From Pseudomonadota bacterium (GTDB taxonomy: Bacteria; Pseudomonadota; Gammaproteobacteria; Burkholderiales; Burkholderiaceae_C), in NCBI GenBank assembly GCA_018241325.1, contig JAFEEB010000003.1, positions 5,123 through 49,120 of the forward strand: a stretch of DNA of 43,998 nt, in the 5' to 3' direction. A model generated the notes under the pieces. The model had not been told where the DNA came from and did no database searches. It was given only the letters and a program-made list of their open reading frames with translations. The stretch's first letter is position 1. Every line of letters begins with the position of its first letter. Positions 33,983 through 42,276 of the stretch are shown in pieces. Made by a program: the position numbers and the translations under genes.

Positions 33983-34219
33983 ATGAGCACCATCACCATA
34001 AAAGGCCAGGTTACCGTGCCCAAGCCCATCCGCGATGCTCTGGGCTTGACTCCGGGCTCGCAGGTTGACTTTGCGCTGAACGAGCACGATCAGGTGGTGC
34101 TTCGGCGCGCCCAACCGGTGCGCAAACGTGCCAAGACCGACCGGTTCGAGGCTGCGCGCGGCAAGGCCGACATTCGCTGGCGCACCGATGAATTGATGGC
34201 CTTGCTGCGCGAAGGCTGA
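33983..34219 (+). CDS. AbrB/MazE-fold antitoxin of a type II toxin-antitoxin pair
   Basis: A 78-residue protein whose N-terminal half is a swapped-hairpin AbrB domain: STITIKGQVTVPKPIRDALG, LTPGSQVDFALNEHDQVVL. The basic linker VRKRAKTDRFEAARGKADI and a short acidic/leucine tail (TDELMALLREG) likely wrap and inhibit the toxin. It is 10 bp upstream of a PIN-domain gene, the VapBC arrangement. The operator-like dyad 33942-33968 overlaps the expected promoter. Start ATG 33983 has no strong ribosome site; the upstream open frame is antisense-like extension and is discarded. Confidence 0.9.
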   Translation: MSTITIKGQVTVPKPIRDALGLTPGSQVDFALNEHDQVVLRRAQPVRKRAKTDRFEAARGKADIRWRTDELMALLREG

Positions 34220-34229
34220 TCGCACGGTC

Positions 34230-34634
34230 ATGCTGGTTGACACCAACGTCCTGCTCGACGTGCTGCAGGACGACCCGGCTTGGGTTGACTGGTCGCTGCG
34301 CCAGTTGCGCGCCCAGTCACAACTGCACCGGCTGGCGATCAACCCTGTGATCTACGCCGAATTGGCGCTTGGGTTTTCGGCGCTCGAGGCCCTCGACGCA
34401 GCACTGGAAGACTTGGGGCTGCCGTTGCTGGAAGTGCCAAGGCCGGCGCTTTTCTTGGCAGGCAAGGCCTTCGCCGAATATCGACGCCGCGGCGGCACCA
34501 AGTCGGGGGTGCTGAGCGACTTCTTCATCGGCGCTCATGCCGCCGTGGCGCGCCTGCCGATTCTGACGCGCGATACTGCGCGCTACCGCAGTTACTTTCC
34601 AAGCGTGCGGCTCGTCGCACCGAGCGACGGTTGA
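34230..34634 (+). CDS. PIN-domain ribonuclease toxin (VapC-like)
   Basis: A 134-residue PIN-domain toxin expected to cut RNA (VapC enzymes often cleave tRNA or rRNA loops). The acidic metal site is intact: MLVDTNVLLDVL (Asp4), INPVIYAELALGF (Glu about residue 45), VLSDFFIGAHA (Asp near 95) and LTRDTARY (Asp near 115). It follows the antitoxin by 10 bp. Its stop lies only 6 bp from the stop of convergent fadB. Base composition is slightly lower in GC than its neighbours, consistent with acquired TA modules, but the effect is small. Confidence 0.9.
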   Translation: MLVDTNVLLDVLQDDPAWVDWSLRQLRAQSQLHRLAINPVIYAELALGFSALEALDAALEDLGLPLLEVPRPALFLAGKAFAEYRRRGGTKSGVLSDFFIGAHAAVARLPILTRDTARYRSYFPSVRLVAPSDG

Positions 34635-34640
34635 AGTGAA

Positions 34641-36788
34641 TCAGTACTTCGGCGCAAAGGCGCGGATCGCCGCCTTCGCCACATCATCCAGCGCAAAACC
34701 CTTGCCGTGCGCCGCCGCCAGCTCGGCGCAGCGCGCCTCGAAGGCCGGGATGCCCTGCCCGTAGATGAACTGCATGGCCCCGCCCGTCCAGGCCGGAAAG
34801 CCGATGCCGAAGATGGAGCCGATGTTGGCGTCGTGCACGCTGGTGAGCACGCCTTCGGCCAGGCAGCGCGCGGTTTCAACCGACTGGCGGTAGAGCAGGC
34901 GGTCCTGGATGTCGCGCGCGTTCCAGGCCGCGCTGGGCTTTTCAAACAACGACTTCAGCTCGGGCCACAGGTGCTTCCTGGCCCCTTGCGGGTAGTCGTA
35001 GAAGCCGCCGCCGGCCGCACGTCCGTTGCGCCCCAGTTCCTTCACCATGCGCTCGACCAGCAGCTCGCCGGGCGTGGCCTCATACGTCTTGCCCTCGGCC
35101 TTGTAGTCGGCGCGGGTCTGATCCATCACGTGCACCGACAGCGACAGCGCCGTTTCGTCCAGCACCGCCAGCGGGCCCACGGGCAGGCCGGCCTGCACGG
35201 CGGCGTTCTCGATCACGGCGGCCGGAATGCCCTCGCCCAGCATGGCCGCGCCTTCCATCACGTAGGTGCCGAAGGTGCGGCTGGTGTAGAAGCCCCGCGA
35301 ATCGTTGACGACGATGGGCAGCTTGCCCAGGGCCAGCACGTAGTCGAAGGCGCGGGCGACGGTTTCGTCATCCGTCTGTTTGCCGCGGATGATCTCGACC
35401 AGCTTCATCTTGTCCACGGGGCTGAAGAAGTGAATGCCGACGAACTTGGCCGCCGCCTTGCTGGCCTGCGCCAGGCCGCTGATGGGCAGGGTGCTGGTGT
35501 TGCTGGCGAAGAAGCCCCCTTGGGCCAGCATGGGCTCGGCCTCTTGCGTGACCTTGGCTTTCAAGTCGCGCTGCTCGAACACGGCTTCGATGATGAGATC
35601 GCAGCCCTTCAGGTCCGTCGCATCGGCCGTGGGCGTGATGCGTGCCAGCAGCGCCTGCTGATCGACCGGGCTCATGCGCCCCTTGTCCACGCGCTTTTGC
35701 GTGAGCTTGGCGCTGTAGCCCTTGCCCTGCACGGCCTTCTCGGTGGATACGTCCTTCAGCACCGTGGCGATGCCGCGGCTGGCCTGCGCATACGCAATGC
35801 CCGCGCCCATCATGCCGGCGCCCAGAATGCCGACCTTGGCGGGCTTGAAACGCGGCACGTCCCTGGGGCGCGACTGGCCGCTCTTGATGGCGTTCAGGTT
35901 GAAGAAGAAGGTGTTGATCATGTTGCGCGCCACCGGGCCGGCCATCAGGCTGGCCAGATACCGGCTTTCGATGCGCGTGGCGGTGTCGTAGTCCACCTGC
36001 GCGCCTTCGACCATGGCCGAGAGTGCCGCCTCGGGCGCGGGGTAGTTGCCGTGCGTCTTGGCCGTCAGCATGGCGGGCGCGACGACCAGGCCGCCCGCGA
36101 TCTTGGGATTGGCCGGCGTGCCACCCGGAATCTTGTAGCCCTTGACGTCCCAGGGCTGCTGCGCCTGCGGGTTGGCGGCGATCCAGGCCAGGGCCCGCGC
36201 GCGCAACTCGCCATCGCTGGCCACCAGTTCATGCACCAGGCCCAGTTCGTGCCCCTGGCGCGGGTTGAACAGCTGGCTTTCCATGATGAACGGCTGCGCG
36301 CCCATCAGGCCCAGCAGGCGCGTCATCTTGGTGATGCCGGTGGCGCCGGGGATCAGGCCCAGGGTCAGCTCAGGCAGGCCGAACTGGGTCTTGGCATCAT
36401 CGACGGCGATGCGGTGGTGCGCAGCCAGGGCCACTTCCCAACCGCCGCCCAACGCGCTGCCGTTCAGGCACGCGACCACCGGAATGCCCAGCGTCTCCAG
36501 CGTGCGAAAGGCGTGCTTGAGGCGCTCGATCTCGGCGAACAGCGCGGGCGCATCGGCGCCGGTCAGGCGCATCACGCTTTTCAGGTCGGCGCCGGCAAAA
36601 AAGGTCTTCTTGGCCGAGGCCAGGATCACACCCTTGAGCTGATCCTTCTGGGCAGCGATCTGCTCCACGGCGGCGGCGATGTCGGCCTGCCACGCGGCGC
36701 ACATGGTGTTGACGGGCGAGCCCGGCTCGTCGAAGGTGATGGTGGCGATGCCATCGGCCCGTTCGCAACGCAGCGTTTGAAATGTCAT
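34641..36788 (-). CDS. fadB: Multifunctional enoyl-CoA hydratase / 3-hydroxyacyl-CoA dehydrogenase (FadB/FadJ type)
   Basis: Bifunctional beta-oxidation enzyme of 715 residues. The N-terminal crotonase domain (about 1-190) has ALGGGWEVALAAHHRIA and FGLPELTLGLIPGATG, each carrying a catalytic Glu. The NAD-binding 3-hydroxyacyl-CoA dehydrogenase domain starts near residue 315 with KVGILGAGMMGAGIAYA; GIHFFSPVDKMKLVEIIRG has the catalytic His, and a C-terminal dehydrogenase repeat ends about 710. FadB versus FadJ is not decided by sequence alone. It is downstream of the thiolase gene on the same strand, across a 218-bp gap with a strong inverted repeat, so they probably form an operon fadA-fadB in reversed order. 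Confidence 0.92.
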   Translation of the reverse strand: MTFQTLRCERADGIATITFDEPGSPVNTMCAAWQADIAAAVEQIAAQKDQLKGVILASAKKTFFAGADLKSVMRLTGADAPALFAEIERLKHAFRTLETLGIPVVACLNGSALGGGWEVALAAHHRIAVDDAKTQFGLPELTLGLIPGATGITKMTRLLGLMGAQPFIMESQLFNPRQGHELGLVHELVASDGELRARALAWIAANPQAQQPWDVKGYKIPGGTPANPKIAGGLVVAPAMLTAKTHGNYPAPEAALSAMVEGAQVDYDTATRIESRYLASLMAGPVARNMINTFFFNLNAIKSGQSRPRDVPRFKPAKVGILGAGMMGAGIAYAQASRGIATVLKDVSTEKAVQGKGYSAKLTQKRVDKGRMSPVDQQALLARITPTADATDLKGCDLIIEAVFEQRDLKAKVTQEAEPMLAQGGFFASNTSTLPISGLAQASKAAAKFVGIHFFSPVDKMKLVEIIRGKQTDDETVARAFDYVLALGKLPIVVNDSRGFYTSRTFGTYVMEGAAMLGEGIPAAVIENAAVQAGLPVGPLAVLDETALSLSVHVMDQTRADYKAEGKTYEATPGELLVERMVKELGRNGRAAGGGFYDYPQGARKHLWPELKSLFEKPSAAWNARDIQDRLLYRQSVETARCLAEGVLTSVHDANIGSIFGIGFPAWTGGAMQFIYGQGIPAFEARCAELAAAHGKGFALDDVAKAAIRAFAPKY

Positions 36789-36791
36789 GAT

Positions 36792-36856
36792 TCTATTGAT
36801 TTGATAGCTGTTCGCGCTTGCCCAACAAGCGCCAGAGCATGATTTGAATAAAAAAT
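36792..36856. repeat. Repeat family B copy just upstream of fadB
   Basis: Plus strand: TGATTTGATAGCTGTTCGCG, CTTGCCCAACAAGCGC (a small stem GCGCTTG/CAAGCGC), CAGAGCATGATTTGAAT. It begins within 4-8 bp of the fadB ATG, so it occupies the place of the leader and ribosome site. Confidence 0.85.
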
Positions 36857-36858
36857 CA

Positions 36859-37001
36859 AACAGCCGAACGCAGAGAACGCAAAGGATTCGCAGAGGGCGC
36901 AGAAGAACAGCCCAAAATTTTTATGGTTTTTTTTGCGTCCTCTGCGAAATCTCTGCGTCCTCTGCGTTTGGCTGTTCGGCTGTTCGGCTGTTCGGCTGTT
37001 C
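36859..37001. repeat. Long inverted repeat with a 4x8-bp tandem repeat between thiolase gene and fadB
   Basis: Arms 36859-36896 and 36939-36976 (AACAGCCGAACGCAGAGAAC against GTCCTCTGCGTTTGGCTGTT, continuing inward) pair over about 38 bp with few mismatches, around a loop containing a T-rich run TATGGTTTTTTTTG. The unit GGCTGTTC is then repeated four times at 36970-37001, immediately before the thiolase stop. The transcript could form a strong hairpin able to terminate or stabilise the message. Confidence 0.8.
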
Positions 37002-37006
37002 GGGCC

Positions 37007-38212
37007 TCACAAACGCTCGACAATCGTGGCAATGCCCATGCCACCACCCACGCAAAGAGTCGCCAGGCCATAGCGCAAACCACGGCGGTGCAGCTCATCG
37101 ATCAGCGTGCCCAGAATCATCGCGCCGGTCGCGCCCAGCGGGTGGCCCATGGCAATGGCGCCGCCGTTGACGTTGACCTTCTCGTGCGGCACCTTGAGGT
37201 CCTTCATGAACTTCATGGGCACGGCGGCAAAGGCTTCGTTGACCTCGAACAAATCGATCTGCTCGATCGTCAAGCCGGCCTTGGCCAGCGCTTTTTGCGT
37301 GGCGGGCATGGGGCCCGTGAGCATGATGGTCGGGTCGGCCCCCGACAGCGCGGTGGCGACGATGCGCGCGCGGGGTTTGAGGCCATGCGCCTTGGCGGCG
37401 GCCTCGCTGCCGATCAGCACGGCGGCCGCGCCATCGACGATGCCCGACGAGTTGCCCGCGTGGTGCACGTGGACGATGCGCTCGACCTGCGGGTAGCGCT
37501 CTTGCGCCACGGCGTCGAAGCCCATGGCGCCCAGTTGCTCGAAGGAGGCCTTCAGGCCCGCCAGCGCCTCCACCGTGGTGCGCGGCTTGATGAACTCGTC
37601 CTCATCCAGAAGGGTCTGACCGAGGAAGTCCTGCACCGGCACGATCGAGCCTTTGAAGTGGCCGGCCGCGCGCGCCGCTGCCGCGCGCTGCTGCGAGGTG
37701 ACGGCAAAGGCGTCCACGTCGTCGCGGCTGAAGCCTTCCAGCGTGGCGATCAGGTCGGCGCCGATGCCCTGCGGCACAAACGCCGTCTTGAGGTTGGTGG
37801 CCGGGTCCTGCGCCCAGGCGCCGCCGTCGCTGCCGATGGGCACGCGGCTCATGCTCTCCACGCCGCCGGCCACCACCAAATCCTCCCAGCCCGAGCGCAC
37901 CTTTTGCGCCGCCAGGTTGACGGCCTCCAGGCCCGAGGCGCAAAAGCGGTTGATCTGCACGCCCGCGCAGCGCCAGTCCCAGCCGGCCTTCAGCGCCGCC
38001 ACCTTGGCAATGACGGAGCCCTGCTCGCCGATGGGCGAGACCACGCCCATCACCACGTCATCGACGGCCGCGGTGTCGAAGCCGTGGCGCGTGCGCAAGG
38101 CCTCCAGCGTGCCGGCCAGCAAGTCCACGGGCTTGACCTCGTGCAGGCTGCCGTCCTTCTTGCCCTTGCCGCGCGGCGTGCGCACGGCGTCGAACACATA
38201 GGCTTCGGTCAT
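37007..38212 (-). CDS. fadA: Acetyl-CoA C-acyltransferase (thiolase)
   Basis: Thiolase of 401 residues catalysing the last step of beta-oxidation, or acetoacetyl-CoA formation in reverse. Active residues are visible: Cys91 in [11 protein letters not shown] (nucleophile), His357 in [11 protein letters not shown] and Cys387 in [27 protein letters not shown] carries the conserved NEAF motif. The upstream alternative start gives an extra 19 residues without family support; ATG 38212 ([16 protein letters not shown]) is standard. A near-palindrome at 38260-38287 lies 48 bp upstream. FadA is preferred over PhaA from its place next to fadB. Confidence 0.9.
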   Translation of the reverse strand: MTEAYVFDAVRTPRGKGKKDGSLHEVKPVDLLAGTLEALRTRHGFDTAAVDDVVMGVVSPIGEQGSVIAKVAALKAGWDWRCAGVQINRFCASGLEAVNLAAQKVRSGWEDLVVAGGVESMSRVPIGSDGGAWAQDPATNLKTAFVPQGIGADLIATLEGFSRDDVDAFAVTSQQRAAAARAAGHFKGSIVPVQDFLGQTLLDEDEFIKPRTTVEALAGLKASFEQLGAMGFDAVAQERYPQVERIVHVHHAGNSSGIVDGAAAVLIGSEAAAKAHGLKPRARIVATALSGADPTIMLTGPMPATQKALAKAGLTIEQIDLFEVNEAFAAVPMKFMKDLKVPHEKVNVNGGAIAMGHPLGATGAMILGTLIDELHRRGLRYGLATLCVGGGMGIATIVERL

Positions 38213-38259
38213 CGGGAAACTCCTGAGTGGGAATGCGGATGAAAACTGGCAGTATAGAC

Positions 38260-38287
38260 ATTTAACCAAGCAAATGCTCGATTAAAT
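38260..38287. promoter_or_regulatory. 28-bp near-palindrome upstream of the thiolase gene
   Basis: ATTTAACCAAGC-AAAT-GCTCGATTAAAT: the 12-bp arms are complementary at 10 of 12 positions. It lies 48 bp before the thiolase ATG, in the A/T-rich promoter zone. The form suits a TetR-type repressor of fatty acid degradation, but the regulator is not identified. Confidence 0.6.
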
Positions 38288-38328
38288 TGAAACCGCCCCC
38301 CATGAGCGGCCACCGGATGAATGCACTG

Positions 38329-39156
38329 TCATCCGGCTTCGTCAAAGCGTCCGTGGCGCCCCGCCCCGCCGGCAAAGCGCGCCGCGCCAGCCAGCGCGTC
38401 GCCCAGGCAGGGCTTGCCGGCATCCCACTCGCGCCGCAAGGCCTGGGGCAGCGGCCAGTCCCATTGGGTGAGCACGCTCAGGCGGTCGGCGCGCAGCGTG
38501 GCCTGCGGAAAGTCGGCCAGCTGGCGCGCCAGCGCGATGGCCGCAGCGCGCGCCGTTCCGGTGGGCACCACGCGGTTGGCCAGGCCCATGGCCAGGGCTT
38601 CGTCGGCATCCACGCGGCGCCCGGTCAGGATCAAATCCAGCGCGCGGCTTTGGCCGATCAGGCGCGGCAGGCGCACCGTGCCGCCATCGATCAGCGGCAC
38701 GCCAAAGCGCCGGCAAAAGATGCCGAAGTAGGCGTCCTGCTCCATCACCCGCAGGTCGCACCACAGCGCCAGCTCGGTGCCGCCGGCCACGGCCGCGCCG
38801 CTGACGGCGCCGATCACCGGCTTGGACAAGAGCAGCCGCGACGGGCCCATGGGGCCGCGCGGCAACGCGTCGGCGGCGTCGAAGTCCAGGTCGGCCTGAA
38901 TCTGGCGCACCTGCTCGGCGGCGTCGGGCGCCATGCGCGCGCCCGACTTCAAGTCCCAGCCGGCGCAAAAGTGGCCGTGCGCGCCGTGCAGCACGGCCAC
39001 GCGCGCCCGCGCATCGGCTTCGAAGCCGACGAACGCGGCGTGCAAGGCGCGCGCGGTGTCGGCTTCCACGGCATTGCGCACGTCGGGACGGTCCAGCGTG
39101 ACCACGGTCACGGCGTCCAGGTGTTCGATCCGGATGGAGGGGGCAGGCTTGGTCAT
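38329..39156 (-). CDS. Crotonase-family protein (enoyl-CoA hydratase/isomerase)
   Basis: Cytosolic crotonase-fold protein of 275 residues. The oxyanion-hole region is HFCAGWDLKSG and the catalytic helix GAVSGAAVAGGTELALWCDLRV has the first catalytic Glu. The second acid usual in hydratases (PE at the start of the next helix) is replaced by FCRRFGVPLIDGG, with Arg near that position, so hydratase activity is less certain; isomerase or other CoA-chemistry is possible. Divergent from livH; the intergenic gap holds a clear dyad (39179-39221). Downstream the thiolase gene starts 117 bp away, so it may share that promoter only in part. Confidence 0.87.
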   Translation of the reverse strand: MTKPAPSIRIEHLDAVTVVTLDRPDVRNAVEADTARALHAAFVGFEADARARVAVLHGAHGHFCAGWDLKSGARMAPDAAEQVRQIQADLDFDAADALPRGPMGPSRLLLSKPVIGAVSGAAVAGGTELALWCDLRVMEQDAYFGIFCRRFGVPLIDGGTVRLPRLIGQSRALDLILTGRRVDADEALAMGLANRVVPTGTARAAAIALARQLADFPQATLRADRLSVLTQWDWPLPQALRREWDAGKPCLGDALAGAARFAGGAGRHGRFDEAG

Positions 39157-39178
39157 GGGCGGGTCGTCGGTCGGGTTG

Positions 39179-39221
39179 CTAAGGGTTTGCCGGGGATGCG
39201 CCGGGCCGGCAACGCCCTTAG
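39179..39221. promoter_or_regulatory. Long dyad in the livH / crotonase intergenic region
   Basis: CTAAGGGTTTGCCGG (39179-39193) is complementary to CCGGCAACGCCCTTAG (39206-39221) with one extra base in the second arm. It is 40 bp before the livH start codon and 23 bp before the crotonase ATG. The A/T-rich AATTTTTTC follows at 39231-39239. It may be an operator or an early terminator in the livH leader. Confidence 0.6.
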
Positions 39222-39261
39222 AGTCTGACGAATTTTTTCAACGCGCAGCATTGGGGATAGC

Positions 39262-40137
39262 GTGCAGTTCATCCAACTGGTGATCAGCGGCGTGGCGCAG
39301 GGGTGCATCTACGGTCTGATCGCCCTCGGCTTCGTGCTGATCTACAAGGCCACCGAAACCGTCAGTTTTGCCCAGGGCGAGCTGATGATGCTGGGCGCCT
39401 TTCTGGGCCTGGCGGGCATGAGCATGCTGGGCTTTCCGTTCTGGCTGGCGGTGCTCGCCAGCATCCTCGCCATGGGCCTGTTCGGCGTGCTGCTGGAGCG
39501 CGTGGTGATCCGCCCGATCCTGGGCCAGCCGGCGTTTTCCATCGTCATGCTGACCATCGGCATCGGCTACGTGGCGCGCGGCGCCATCACCATGATCCCC
39601 GGCATCGGCACCGAGACCCACACCCTGCCCGTGCCCTACAAGGACCAGGTCTGGAACCTGGGCGCGCTGGTGCTGAGCGCCGAGCAGGTGGTGGTGATCA
39701 TCGTCACCGGTGTGTTGTGCATGGGGCTGTTCGCCATGTTCCGCTACACCCGCCTGGGCATCGCCATGCAGGCGGCGTCGCAAAACCAGCTGGCGGCGTA
39801 CTACATGGGCATTCCGGTCAAGCGCCTGAACGGCCTGGTATGGGGCCTGGCCGCCGCGGTGGCCGCCATCGCGGGCCTGCTGCTGGCGCCCATCACCTTC
39901 GTGCACGCCAACATGGGCTTCATCGGCCTGAAGGCCTTTCCGGCGGCGGTGGTGGGCGGCTTCGGCAGCCTGCCCGGCGCCATCGTCGGCGGCCTGGTCA
40001 TCGGCATCGTCGAGTCGCTGTCGGGCTTTTATCTGCCCGAGGGCTTCAAGGACATCGCCGCCTACATCGTGGTGCTCATCATGCTGATGGTCAAGCCCAA
40101 CGGCCTGTTCGGCGAGAAGCTCAGAAAAAAAGTTTGA
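39262..40137 (+). CDS. livH: ABC transporter permease LivH (branched-chain amino acid / organic acid type)
   Basis: Inner-membrane permease of 291 residues, first of the two Liv-type permeases. It opens MQFIQLVISGVAQGCIYGLI, the usual LivH start, with family motifs YKATETVSFAQGELMMLGAF, AASQNQLAAYYMGIPV and AFPAAVVGGFGSLPGAIVGG. About eight membrane segments. The start codon is GTG at 39262, preceded by GGGGAT. The genes livH-livM-livG-livF and a downstream acyl-CoA synthetase form one operon; in this class of loci the imported substrate is often a branched or aromatic acid, not an amino acid. A substrate-binding protein gene is not in the window. Confidence 0.93.
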   Translation: MQFIQLVISGVAQGCIYGLIALGFVLIYKATETVSFAQGELMMLGAFLGLAGMSMLGFPFWLAVLASILAMGLFGVLLERVVIRPILGQPAFSIVMLTIGIGYVARGAITMIPGIGTETHTLPVPYKDQVWNLGALVLSAEQVVVIIVTGVLCMGLFAMFRYTRLGIAMQAASQNQLAAYYMGIPVKRLNGLVWGLAAAVAAIAGLLLAPITFVHANMGFIGLKAFPAAVVGGFGSLPGAIVGGLVIGIVESLSGFYLPEGFKDIAAYIVVLIMLMVKPNGLFGEKLRKKV

Positions 40138-40146
40138 CCGCCCACC

Positions 40147-41223
40147 ATGCGCTTCATCTTCAAAACCAGTTACGAGCAGGACATCCGCCTGGCCCGGCAC
40201 GGCGGGCAGGTGTTCTGGTATGGCCTGCTGGCGCTGGCCCTGATCGCCGCGCCCTTCGCGCTGCCCGAATATTGGCTGGCGCAGCTCACCTTCGTGCTGA
40301 TCTACGGCATTGCCGGCCTGGGGCTGATGCTGCTGGCCGGCTTCACGGGGCAGTTCTCGCTCGGACATGCGGCCTTTCTGGGCGTGGGCGCCTACACGCA
40401 GGCGGTGCTGACCAACGCCGGCTGGCCCTTTCCGCTGGCCATGGCCTGCGCCGCCGCGCTGGCGGCCATCGTGGGCGTGGTGGTGGGCCTGCCGGCGCTG
40501 CGCGTCAAGGGCATCTACCTGGGCATCGCCACGCTGGCCTTCGGCTTCATCGTCGAAGAGGGCTTTGCCCGCTGGGAAAGCGTGACCGGCGGCAACGCCG
40601 GCCTGTCGGTGCAGGCGCCGGCCCTCTTCGGCTGGCCCATCGACTCCAGCGCGGGGTTTTACGCCATCTGCCTGGTCACCGCCGTGCTGGCCACGCTGGG
40701 CATCGCCAACCTGCTGCGCGCGCCCACGGGACGCGCCTTCGTGGCCATCCGCGATTCGGAGATCTCGGCGCAGAGCATGGGCATCAACCTCGCGCGCTAC
40801 AAGACGCTGTCGTTCGCCCTGTCGGCCGCGCTGGCGGGCGTGGCCGGCGCGCTGTATGCGCACAAGCTGCAATTTCTCTCGCCTGACCAGTTCAACATCC
40901 TGCAGTCGATCGACCTGCTGCTGCTCGTCGTCATCGGCGGCCTGGGCTCGATCCATGGCGCCTTTCTGGGGGCCGCATTCCTGATCGCGATGCCGCAGCT
41001 CATATCCTTGTCCAAGGACTGGCTGCCCGACGCCATCGGCCAGGCCCCCGGCCTGCAGGCGGTGGTGTACGGCGGGGTGCTGATCGCCTTCGTGCTGTTC
41101 GAACCGCTGGGCATGTACGGACGCTGGCTGAAGATGCGCACCTGGCTGCAGATGTTTCCGTTCTACCAGCGGGGCATGTTCAAGCGGCAGAAGAGTTTCC
41201 AGAAATCGGATCGCTTGAAATGA
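40147..41223 (+). CDS. livM: ABC transporter permease LivM
   Basis: Second Liv-type permease, 358 residues. MLLAGFTGQFSLGHAAFLGVGAYT is the LivM signature, followed by LPALRVKGIYLGIATLAFGF, the RAFVAIRDSEISAQSMGINL motif in the cytoplasmic loop that contacts the ATPases, and a GGLGSIHGAFLGAAFL block. About ten membrane segments. It starts 9 bp after livH, so they are tightly coupled. The C-terminal MFKRQKSFQKSDRLK tail is basic. The next gene, livG, starts after an unusually long 241-bp gap holding two repeat-type hairpins. Confidence 0.93.
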   Translation: MRFIFKTSYEQDIRLARHGGQVFWYGLLALALIAAPFALPEYWLAQLTFVLIYGIAGLGLMLLAGFTGQFSLGHAAFLGVGAYTQAVLTNAGWPFPLAMACAAALAAIVGVVVGLPALRVKGIYLGIATLAFGFIVEEGFARWESVTGGNAGLSVQAPALFGWPIDSSAGFYAICLVTAVLATLGIANLLRAPTGRAFVAIRDSEISAQSMGINLARYKTLSFALSAALAGVAGALYAHKLQFLSPDQFNILQSIDLLLLVVIGGLGSIHGAFLGAAFLIAMPQLISLSKDWLPDAIGQAPGLQAVVYGGVLIAFVLFEPLGMYGRWLKMRTWLQMFPFYQRGMFKRQKSFQKSDRLK

Positions 41224-41309
41224 ACAGGGAAATCCTTCTTTCCGCCCGATCGGTATTCCAGCCGAGGCCGAGGGCAGCGATGGCCCGTGTGGGCTTTGGG
41301 CTCCCCTCT

Positions 41310-41442
41310 GGCCGTGCCGAGAAGCGCAGCGAAGGGACACGGCCAGCGGGTGCCAGCAGAAATCACTGCCGATCGGACAACAGCGAACGAATCCACCGCC
41401 CAGCCCCTCACCCCAGCCCTCTCCCCAAAGGGGCGAGGGAGC
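41310..41442. repeat. Repeat-rich gap between livM and livG
   Basis: A hairpin at 41310-41344 (GGCCGTG, 21-bp GC loop with AAGCGCAGCGAAGGG, CACGGCC) is followed by a family A half-element at 41405-41442 (CCCTCACCCCAGCCCTCTCC to GAGGGAGC). The rest of 41224-41464 shows nothing else. The gap interrupts an operon whose other genes are closely packed. Confidence 0.75.
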
Positions 41443-41464
41443 AACACCGAAAAGGGCGCCACCC

Positions 41465-42274
41465 ATGACCGACGTCCTGCTCTCCGCCAAAAACCTCAGC
41501 GTGCGCTTCGGCGGCGTGCTGGCCGTGAACGACGTCAGCTTCGACGTGCGCCGCGGCGAGGTGTTCACCCTGATCGGGCCCAACGGCGCCGGCAAGACCA
41601 CGGTGTTCAACCTGATCAGCCGCTTCTACCAGCCCACGCAGGGCCGCATCGACTACGCCGGAGCGCAGGGCATGGTCAAGCTGACCGAGCAGCCACCGCA
41701 CCAGGTGGCCTCGCTGGGCATTGCGCGCACCTTTCAGAACATCGAGCTGTTCGAGCACGCCAGCGTGCTGCACAACCTGCTGGTGGGCCGGCACACGCAC
41801 CGGCAGACGGGCTTCTGGAGCCAGTTGCTGTTCACCCCCGCCACACGCGCGGCCGAGTTGCAGGGGCGCGAGAGCGTGGAGCGCGTGATCGAGTTGCTGG
41901 ACTTGCAGCGCTATCGCGACACCCTGGTGGCCGGCCTGCCTTATGGCGTGCGCAAGGTGGTCGAGCTGGCGCGCGCGCTGTGCGCCGAGCCGCGCCTGCT
42001 GCTGCTGGACGAACCCTCGTCGGGCCTGAACGTGGAGGAAACGGATGACATGGCCTTCTGGATCCAGGACATCGTGCACGAGCTGGGCGTCACCGTGCTG
42101 ATGGTGGAGCACGACATGGGCCTGGTCTCGCGCGTGTCCGACCGCGTGCTGGCCATGAACCAGGGCCAGATGCTGGCCATGGGCACGCCCGCCGAGGTGC
42201 AGGCCGATGCCAAAGTGGCCGAGGCCTACCTGGGATCGATCGAGGACGTGTCCTCCCTGCGGAGGGTGGAATGA
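41465..42274 (+). CDS. livG: ABC transporter ATPase LivG
   Basis: Cytoplasmic ATPase of the Liv-type importer, 269 residues. Walker A is GPNGAGKTTVFN at about 38-49, the Q-loop is IARTFQNIELFEH, the signature is PYGVRKVVELARAL (family variant of LSGGQ), Walker B is LLLLDEPSSGLN, and the switch His lies in MVEHDMGLVSRVSDR. LivG ATPases pair with LivF on the two permeases. The start ATG follows the repeat-rich gap; a weak GGGCGCC precedes it. The stop is followed 2 bp later by repeat family D copy 2. Confidence 0.95.
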   Translation: MTDVLLSAKNLSVRFGGVLAVNDVSFDVRRGEVFTLIGPNGAGKTTVFNLISRFYQPTQGRIDYAGAQGMVKLTEQPPHQVASLGIARTFQNIELFEHASVLHNLLVGRHTHRQTGFWSQLLFTPATRAAELQGRESVERVIELLDLQRYRDTLVAGLPYGVRKVVELARALCAEPRLLLLDEPSSGLNVEETDDMAFWIQDIVHELGVTVLMVEHDMGLVSRVSDRVLAMNQGQMLAMGTPAEVQADAKVAEAYLGSIEDVSSLRRVE

Positions 42275-42276
42275 AA

